Assembly (NCBI GenBank): GCA_945903265.1
Contig: CAMDNQ010000010.1
Span: forward strand, 70,372 to 134,371
DNA: 64,000 nt
From: Candidatus Sulfopaludibacter sp. SbA3
GTDB taxonomy: Bacteria > Acidobacteriota > Vicinamibacteria > Vicinamibacterales > UBA2999
Direction: 5' to 3'
A model generated the notes under the pieces. That model was not told the origin of the DNA. It searched no databases and saw only the letters and a program-made list of their open reading frames with translations. Numbering within the stretch: the stretch's first letter is position 1; every line of letters starts with the position of its first letter. The position numbers and the translations under genes are program-made. This document shows positions 57,972 through 64,000 of this stretch, piece by piece.

Positions 57972-58601
57972 CTACTTGCTATAGAGCTCGACGATGAGCT
58001 GTTCCTGCACGGGCAGATTGATCTGCTCGCGCGTGGGCACCGATCCCACCGTGGCCGCGAGCGCCTCGGCGTCGAAGCGGAGCCACTCGGGAACGCCGCG
58101 CCCCTTCACTTCCTCGAGCGCATGGAGAATCGCCGGCGCGTTCTTGCTGCGCTGGCGGACGGCGATCACGTCGCCCGGCTTCACCGAATACGACGGAATG
58201 TCGACCTTGCGGCCGTTGATGGTGAAGTGGCCGTGTCGCACGAGCTGCCGCGCCTGCGCACGCGAGGTCGCGAAGCCCAGACGGTAGGTCACGTTGTCGA
58301 AGCGCCGCTCGAGCAGCTGCAGGAGCGTCTCGCCGGTGATCCCGCGGGTCCGCTCCGCCTGCTCGAAATAGCGGCGGAACTGGTCCTCGAGGACCCCGTA
58401 AATGCGCTTCACCTTCTGCTTTTCGCGCAGCTGCACGCCGTAGCCGACGAGCTTCTGCTTCCGCGTCTTGCCGTGCTGCCCGGGCGCGAAGTTGCGCTTC
58501 TCGATGCCGCACTTGTCCGTGTAGCAGCGCTCGCCCTTGAGGAACAGCTTCATGCCCTCCCGGCGGCACAGACGGCAGACCGGACCTATATATCTCGCCA
58601 T
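57972..58601 (-). CDS. rpsD: 30S ribosomal protein S4
   Basis: [31 protein letters not shown]...[23 protein letters not shown]. Confidence 0.98.
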   Translation of the reverse strand: MARYIGPVCRLCRREGMKLFLKGERCYTDKCGIEKRNFAPGQHGKTRKQKLVGYGVQLREKQKVKRIYGVLEDQFRRYFEQAERTRGITGETLLQLLERRFDNVTYRLGFATSRAQARQLVRHGHFTINGRKVDIPSYSVKPGDVIAVRQRSKNAPAILHALEEVKGRGVPEWLRFDAEALAATVGSVPTREQINLPVQEQLIVELYSK

Positions 58602-58602
58602 G

Positions 58603-59049
58603 TCAGACCCTTCTCCGTTTCGTCGGCCGGCAGCCGTTGTGCGGGATCGGCGTGACGTCGCGGATCGACTTCACCTCGATGCCCACCGTCTGCAGCGCCC
58701 GGATGGCCGACTCTCGACCGGAGCCGGGACCCTTCACGCGCACCTCGGCGGATCGCAGGCCGTAGGTTTTCGCCGCGTTGCCCGCATTCATCGCCGCCTG
58801 CGTGGCCGCGAACGGCGTCCCCTTGCGGGAGCCCTTGAATCCGATGCCGCCGGCGCTCGACCAGGCGATCACGTTTCCTTCGATGTCGGTAATCGTGACG
58901 TGCGTGTTATTGAAGGACGCGTAGATGTGCACGTAGCCGTGGTGCACGACCCGCTTCTCTCCGCGCTTCTTGAACGCCTTCTTGGGCTTCTTTGTCCCCT
59001 CGCCCTTCTCGGGGGCGCCGGAGGTTGCTGCTGCGTCTGCTTTAGCCAT
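58603..59049 (-). CDS. rpsK: 30S ribosomal protein S11
   Basis: [46 protein letters not shown]-like core. Confidence 0.97.
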   Translation of the reverse strand: MAKADAAATSGAPEKGEGTKKPKKAFKKRGEKRVVHHGYVHIYASFNNTHVTITDIEGNVIAWSSAGGIGFKGSRKGTPFAATQAAMNAGNAAKTYGLRSAEVRVKGPGSGRESAIRALQTVGIEVKSIRDVTPIPHNGCRPTKRRRV

Positions 59050-59059
59050 GTCTTAACTC

Positions 59060-59434
59060 TTAGACCGTTTTCTTCTTGGCGACCGCGCCCTTGCGCGGGC
59101 CCTTGCGCGTCCGCGCGTTCGTCCGCGTCCGCTGGCCGCGCACCGGCAGATTCCGGCGGTGGCGCAGGCCGCGATAGCAGCCGATCTCCATCAGCCGCTT
59201 GATGTTCATCGAGATCTCCTTGCGGAGGTCGCCCTCGACGCCGCCCACTTCCTCGATGACCCGGCTGATCTTCCGGACGTCGTCTTCCGACAGGTCCTTG
59301 ATGCGGATGTCGGGGCTCACGCCCGCCGCGCTCAGGATGTCGTTCGACCGTTTGCGGCCGATCCCGTAGATATAGGTGAGCCCGATCTCGATGCGCTTGG
59401 TGCGCGGAAGATCGACGCCAGCAATACGTGCCAT
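59060..59434 (-). CDS. rpsM: 30S ribosomal protein S13
   Basis: [34 protein letters not shown]...[28 protein letters not shown]. Confidence 0.98.
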   Translation of the reverse strand: MARIAGVDLPRTKRIEIGLTYIYGIGRKRSNDILSAAGVSPDIRIKDLSEDDVRKISRVIEEVGGVEGDLRKEISMNIKRLMEIGCYRGLRHRRNLPVRGQRTRTNARTRKGPRKGAVAKKKTV

Positions 59435-59437
59435 CGG

Positions 59438-59551
59438 TTATCCCTGCCTCTGCTTGTGTTTGCTGTTCGTGCAAATGACGCGCACCACGCCGCGGCGGCG
59501 CACCACCTTGCACTTGTCGCAAATCTTCTTCACGGACGCCCTGACCTTCAT
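59438..59551 (-). CDS. rpmJ: 50S ribosomal protein L36 (absent from the ORF track because it is under 60 aa)
   Basis: Manual translation [37 protein letters not shown]. Confidence 0.96.
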   Translation of the reverse strand: MKVRASVKKICDKCKVVRRRGVVRVICTNSKHKQRQG

Positions 59552-59766
59552 AAGTCCAGCTTTCGCACAATTCTTCCGCGCGTGACGTCACGCGCCGTCA
59601 ACTCGATTACCACTCGATCCCCGACGATCAGCCGGACGAAATTCAGGTCCGGTCCGCCGCCGACGTGCGCCGTCACGCGGCTCCCGTCGATCTCCACCCG
59701 ATACAAACCGCTCGGCAGCTGCGCCTCGATCGTCCCCTCGGCCAGCCGCGGCTCAGTGCTTACCAA
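59548..59766 (-). CDS. infA: translation initiation factor IF-1 (divergent)
   Basis: [61 protein letters not shown] start overlapping map stop. Confidence 0.9.
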   Translation of the reverse strand: MVSTEPRLAEGTIEAQLPSGLYRVEIDGSRVTAHVGGGPDLNFVRLIVGDRVVIELTARDVTRGRIVRKLDL

Positions 59767-60560
59767 CGGCGCTCACTAACGGCAACCGCCTGGGGCACCT
59801 GCGCCGGATCGGCCTGAAGACGCGTCAGAATCTCGCACCCCTCGCCCGTCACGACGACCGTGTGCTCGAAGTGCGCCGAGAGACGTCCATCGCGCGTCAC
59901 CGCGGTCCACCCGTCGTTCAGCACCTTCACGCCGGCGCCGCCCGCGTTCACCATCGGCTCAATCGCCAGGACCATCCCCTCCGAGAGTCGTGGTCCGCGG
60001 CCACCAGGGCCATAGTTGGCGATCTGCGGTTCCTCGTGAAGCGACGTGCCGATGCCGTGCCCCACGAACTCGCGAACCACCGAAAAGCCATGCGCTTCAA
60101 CGTGCTGCTGAACCGCCGCGCCGATGTCCGACACCCGCGCTCCTGGTTTCACCGCGTCGATTCCGCGGGACAGCGCTTCCTGCGTCACCGTCAGCAGCGC
60201 TTCCGCGTCGGCAGCAACGCGCCCGACGGGGATCGTCACCGCGCAGTCGCCAAAAAACCCGTTCAGCTTCGCGCCCATATCCAGCGAGAGCACGTCGCCT
60301 TCCACCAGCCGCCGGTCCGAGGGGATGCCGTGCACCACCTGCTCGTTCACCGATGCGCAGACGGTGGCCGGGTACCCGTGGTACCCCTTGAACGCCGGCT
60401 CGGCGCCGGCGTCGCGGACCAGCGCTTCGGCGGTGGCGTCGATCTCCATCGTCGTCGCCCCGGGGACCACCATCCGCCGAAGCTCGGCGAGGATGCGGGC
60501 CACCAGCTGGTTCACCGTCCGCAGCTTGTCAATTTCGGCGCTCGATCGACAAACGATCAT
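59760..60560 (-). CDS. map: type I methionine aminopeptidase
   Basis: GYPATVCASVNEQVVHGIPSDRRLVEGDVLSLDMGAKLNGFFGDCAVTIPVG; GHGIGTSLHEEPQIANYG. Confidence 0.96.
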   Translation of the reverse strand: MIVCRSSAEIDKLRTVNQLVARILAELRRMVVPGATTMEIDATAEALVRDAGAEPAFKGYHGYPATVCASVNEQVVHGIPSDRRLVEGDVLSLDMGAKLNGFFGDCAVTIPVGRVAADAEALLTVTQEALSRGIDAVKPGARVSDIGAAVQQHVEAHGFSVVREFVGHGIGTSLHEEPQIANYGPGGRGPRLSEGMVLAIEPMVNAGGAGVKVLNDGWTAVTRDGRLSAHFEHTVVVTGEGCEILTRLQADPAQVPQAVAVSERRW

Positions 60561-60569
60561 CGCCGCTCC

Positions 60570-61253
60570 CTACCTCTGTGCGCTGAGCGGCAGCCCCAGG
60601 CCCGCGCGCGTCGCGTCCATGATCGTCGCCTCGATCTCCGCCGTCACAAGGTCCGGCGCCTGCGCGCCGTTGACCGTCCGGAACGTCGGCCGATCGCGGT
60701 AGTAGTCGACCACCGGCTTTGTGCTCTCGTGATACACCCGCAGGCGCTCCAGCACGATCCGGTCGTTATCGTCGCTGCGGTGCACGAGCACCCCGCCACA
60801 GACGGTGCAGTTCGTCGCCGCCGTATCCAGCGGGTCGGCATTGGCTCCGCATCCCGAGCAAATCCGTCGCGTGCTCAGCCGCCGAACGAGCTCGGCTTTC
60901 GGCACCACGATATCGACAATCACCAGCGGGTCGGATCCACGTTCCACCATGAGCTGGTCGAGCGCCTGACCCTGCACCACGGTGCGCGGAAACCCGTCAA
61001 GAACGAATCCCGCCTTCGTATCCGAATTCTTCAACCGCTCGCGCACGATGCCGACGATCGTGGCGTCGTCCGCCAGCTCGCCGCGATCCATCTTCTGCTT
61101 CGCGACGAGCGCGAGCGGAAGCTCGTTCTTGATCCCCTCGCGGAGGATGTCGCCCGTCGAAATCTTCGGCAGGCCATGCGCCCGGGCGAAGGATTCGGCC
61201 TGTGTCCCTTTGCCCGCGCCCGGAGCGCCAAGCATGATGACATTCAACGCCAT
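60570..61253 (-). CDS. adk: adenylate kinase with four-Cys LID
   Basis: MLGAPGAGKGTQAESFA; FVLDGFPRTVVQGQAL; CSGCGANADPLDTAATNCTVCGG. Confidence 0.96.
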   Translation of the reverse strand: MALNVIMLGAPGAGKGTQAESFARAHGLPKISTGDILREGIKNELPLALVAKQKMDRGELADDATIVGIVRERLKNSDTKAGFVLDGFPRTVVQGQALDQLMVERGSDPLVIVDIVVPKAELVRRLSTRRICSGCGANADPLDTAATNCTVCGGVLVHRSDDNDRIVLERLRVYHESTKPVVDYYRDRPTFRTVNGAQAPDLVTAEIEATIMDATRAGLGLPLSAQR

Positions 61254-61258
61254 CAGGA

Positions 61259-62647
61259 CTACCCGCGTCGTCCGCGGATGCGCGTCTTCTTCATGAACCC
61301 GTCGTAGTGCCGCATGATGAGCTGCGACTCGACCTGATTCACGGTATCCATGGCCACACCGACCACGATCAACAGCGAGGTGCCGCCGAAATAGAACGTC
61401 ACGCCGGCGCCCTGGGTAAACCAGGTGGGCAGCGCCGCATCGAGCTGCTCACCGATGAACGGAATCGGCGCCACGCGGAAACCGGTGAGCAGGAACTCGG
61501 GCAGCAGGGCCACACACGCCAGGTACAGGGCGCCGACAAGCGTCAGGCGCGCCAGGATCATGTCGATGTGCTCCGCGGTCCGCTTGCCGGGACGGATACC
61601 GGGGATGAACCCCCCGTACTTCCGCATGTTCTCGGCGACGTCATCCGGATTGAAGATGATGGCCGTGTAAAAATAGCAGAAGAAGACGATGCCGACGACA
61701 TACAGCAGGTTGTAGAGCGGCATGCCGTACGCGAGCTGGTCGGCCACCGAGCGGCCCCAGCTCCCCGCCTCGAACATCATCGCAATCGTGGCCGGGAAGG
61801 CCAGAATGGACGAGGCGAAGATCACCGGAATGACGCCGCCGGTATTGACCTTCAGCGGGATGTGCGTGCTCGCGCCGCCGTACTGCTTTCGTCCCACGAC
61901 GCGCTTGGCGTACTGCACCGTAATGCGCCGGTGGCCGCGCTCGACGAAGATAATCGCGCCCACGACCGCCACCATCACCACGAGCAGGAAGATGATCCGC
62001 AGCAGGCTGATCTGGCCGGTGCGCATCTGATCGAGGGTCGTCAGCACCGCTGACGGCAGCCCGACCACGATGCCCGCGAAGATCAGCAGCGACATGCCGT
62101 TGCCGATCCCGCGCTCGGTAATCTGCTCGCCGAGCCACATGACGAACATCGTGCCGGTCGTCATCGTGAGGACGCACATGAACCTGAAGCCCCAGCCCGG
62201 ATCGAACACCAGCGGGAGTCCGCCGGCGATCTGCGTCTGCCGTTCCAGGAAGAACGCGATGCCCAGCGACTGGACGATCGCGAGCGCGAGCGTCAGGTAC
62301 CGCGTGTACTGCGTGATCTTCCGGCGCCCCAGCTCGCCTTCCTTGGAGATGCGCTCGAGCGTGGGCCACACCACCGTCAGCAGCTGCAGGATGATCGACG
62401 CGCTGATGTACGGCATCACGCCGAGCGCGAAGATCGTCATCTGCGCGAGGTTGTTCCCCGAGAACATGTTGTAGAGCCCGAACATCGTGTTCCGGGTCTG
62501 CTCCGCCAGGAGGGCCAGCGCCTCGGTGTTCACACCGGGCGTCGGAATCACGCCGCCGACGCGGTACACGCCAAGGATCGCCAGCGTGAACAACACGCGG
62601 TTGCGCAGGTCCGTAACGGCGAACAGGTTCTTGAGCGCGTTTTCCAT
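61259..62647 (-). CDS. secY: preprotein translocase subunit SecY
   Basis: VGGVIPTPGVNTEAL...NMFSGNNLAQMTIFALGVMPYISASIILQLL; 10 TM. Confidence 0.98.
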   Translation of the reverse strand: MENALKNLFAVTDLRNRVLFTLAILGVYRVGGVIPTPGVNTEALALLAEQTRNTMFGLYNMFSGNNLAQMTIFALGVMPYISASIILQLLTVVWPTLERISKEGELGRRKITQYTRYLTLALAIVQSLGIAFFLERQTQIAGGLPLVFDPGWGFRFMCVLTMTTGTMFVMWLGEQITERGIGNGMSLLIFAGIVVGLPSAVLTTLDQMRTGQISLLRIIFLLVVMVAVVGAIIFVERGHRRITVQYAKRVVGRKQYGGASTHIPLKVNTGGVIPVIFASSILAFPATIAMMFEAGSWGRSVADQLAYGMPLYNLLYVVGIVFFCYFYTAIIFNPDDVAENMRKYGGFIPGIRPGKRTAEHIDMILARLTLVGALYLACVALLPEFLLTGFRVAPIPFIGEQLDAALPTWFTQGAGVTFYFGGTSLLIVVGVAMDTVNQVESQLIMRHYDGFMKKTRIRGRRG

Positions 62648-62649
62648 CC

Positions 62650-63096
62650 CTACGCCAACACCTCGGTAGCGCCGCCGGCCGCGGCAATCTTCTCCGCCGC
62701 CTTGCCGCTGAACTTGTGCGCGTGAACCGTCAGCTTCTTCGACACATCCCCGCGCGCCAGCACCTTGATCTTCACGTTCTTGCTGCGGACGATGCCCTGC
62801 TCGCGGAGCAGTTCCGGGGTGACCACCGTGCCAGCGTCAAACCGCTCGGTCAGGGTGTCGATGTTCACCACGGCGTACTCGATCGCGAACTCGTTGTGGA
62901 ACCCGCGCTTCGGGATGCGGCGATGCAGCGGCATCTGGCCGCCTTCGAAGCCGCGCTTGAACTTGAATCCCGACCGGGACTTCGCGCCCTTGTGGCCGCG
63001 TCCCGCCTGCGTGCCGGACCCGGACCCGTGTCCGCGCCCCACGCGCTTCTTGGAGAACTTCGACCGGTCGGATGGTTTGAGATTCGAGAGATCCAT
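62650..63096 (-). CDS. rplO: 50S ribosomal protein L15
   Basis: [43 protein letters not shown]. Confidence 0.97.
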   Translation of the reverse strand: MDLSNLKPSDRSKFSKKRVGRGHGSGSGTQAGRGHKGAKSRSGFKFKRGFEGGQMPLHRRIPKRGFHNEFAIEYAVVNIDTLTERFDAGTVVTPELLREQGIVRSKNVKIKVLARGDVSKKLTVHAHKFSGKAAEKIAAAGGATEVLA

Positions 63097-63101
63097 CGTT
63101 C

Positions 63102-63311
63102 TTACTCCGTCACTTCGATGAGGTGACGCACCTTGTGAATCATGCCGCGCGTCGCCGGCGTGTCCGGCAGCTCCACCGAGTGGCGGATCTTGCGCAGCCC
63201 CATGCCCTGGACCGTCTTGGCCTGCGTGTTGTTGAAGCCAATCGTGCTCTTGATCAGCGTCACGGTGAGCCGCTTCGCCGCGGTTTTCTGCTGTGCGGCC
63301 TTCTTAGCCAT
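63102..63311 (-). CDS. rpmD: 50S ribosomal protein L30
   Basis: [53 protein letters not shown]. Confidence 0.95.
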   Translation of the reverse strand: MAKKAAQQKTAAKRLTVTLIKSTIGFNNTQAKTVQGMGLRKIRHSVELPDTPATRGMIHKVRHLIEVTE

Positions 63312-63828
63312 GGATGAGCTCGCTCTCTTCCTTGCCGCGGTACCGGGCCACCAGCGCCGGGTCCTTCAGCTCCATCAGGCCGCTGAACGTCGCGCGCACG
63401 ACGTTGTGCGGGTTGGCGGAGCCGAGCGACTTCGTCAGCACGTTGGAGATGCCGCACGACTCGACGACCGCGCGCACCGCGCCGCCGGCAATCAGTCCGG
63501 TGCCTTCCGGCGCCGGCTTCAACAGCACGCTGCCGGACCCGAACCGCCCCACCACCTGGTGGGGGATCGTCGTGCCGCGGAGCGGCACGCGGATCAGGTT
63601 CTTCTTGGCGGCTTCGATCCCCTTCTTGATGGCCGACGGCACTTCCTTCGCCTTGCCGACGCCAAAGCCGACGTGCCCGTGCCCGTCGCCGACGACAACC
63701 AACGCACTGAAGCTCAGGTTCTTGCCGCCCTTGACGACCTTCGTGACGCGGTTGATCGAGACGACCGTGTCCTTGATATCGAGCTGGGACGCGTCGATCT
63801 TCTCGCGCATCCTGTTCATCATTCCCAC
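63304..63828 (-). CDS. rpsE: 30S ribosomal protein S5
   Basis: [58 protein letters not shown] start 63828 proposed. Confidence 0.96.
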   Translation of the reverse strand: MGMMNRMREKIDASQLDIKDTVVSINRVTKVVKGGKNLSFSALVVVGDGHGHVGFGVGKAKEVPSAIKKGIEAAKKNLIRVPLRGTTIPHQVVGRFGSGSVLLKPAPEGTGLIAGGAVRAVVESCGISNVLTKSLGSANPHNVVRATFSGLMELKDPALVARYRGKEESELIHG

Positions 63829-63829
63829 G

Positions 63830-64000
63830 TCAGAACTCCAGGCCCGCTTCGCGAGCCGCATCGGCGACCGCTTTGATGCGGCCGTGATAGAGGAACCCGT
63901 TCCGGTCGAATACGACGCGCTTCACACCCTTTTCGATCAGGCGCGATGCGATGGTCTTGCCGATGGCCTGCGCGCCGGCGACGTTGCCGCCCTTCGCCTC
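63830..64000 (-). CDS. rplR: 50S ribosomal protein L18 (5' part runs off the window)
   Basis: Manual translation ...[56 protein letters not shown]. Confidence 0.93.
   Translation of the reverse strand, partial: EAKGGNVAGAQAIGKTIASRLIEKGVKRVVFDRNGFLYHGRIKAVADAAREAGLEF

Overview
The window is a high-GC bacterial chromosome segment of about 64 kb. Gene content and style suggest an Acidobacteriota (Vicinamibacteria-like) genome, but that is inferred from memory and was not tested. It is mostly core chromosome. Left end: rbfA / nrnA / truB / rpsO / pnp, then a short accessory block, smc, a C-terminal processing protease, tatA-tatC, proS, nadB and aroB. Middle (about 22.9-36.1 kb): a large type IV pilus locus with a PilR-like regulator, two head-to-head minor-pilin operons, PilS, PilD, a TPR protein, an ABC exporter, a VKOR-DsbA fusion and the major pilin. 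Then come a MacAB-like block with no ATPase and a nitrogen block (glnB/K, two amtB copies, glnD, porin). Right end: an EF-G paralogue, a three-gene secreted-protein operon, and the alpha/spc ribosomal operon on the minus strand (rplQ through rplR). I saw no rRNA, tRNA, CRISPR array, prophage or IS element. The most interesting items are: (1) four near-identical 16-bp ACGACA-N4-TGTCGT dyads with 30/75/30-bp spacing upstream of a divergent EF-G paralogue whose G4 motif reads NRLE; (2) a three-gene translationally coupled operon of large secreted proteins (PLC-like / lipoprotein / NHL-Ig-PKD); (3) a VKOR-DsbA fusion inserted beside a two-cysteine pilin in a PilH/PilI-like ABC-pilus cluster; (4) a pyrimidine-dimer glycosylase fused to a DUF1722 (YbgA-like) domain; (5) probable CTG start codons for two genes abutting upstream stop codons; (6) a 14-bp perfect-stem hairpin directly 5' of glnD and a terminator directly 5' of amtB. 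All calls come from reading the sequence and recalling protein families; no search was run.
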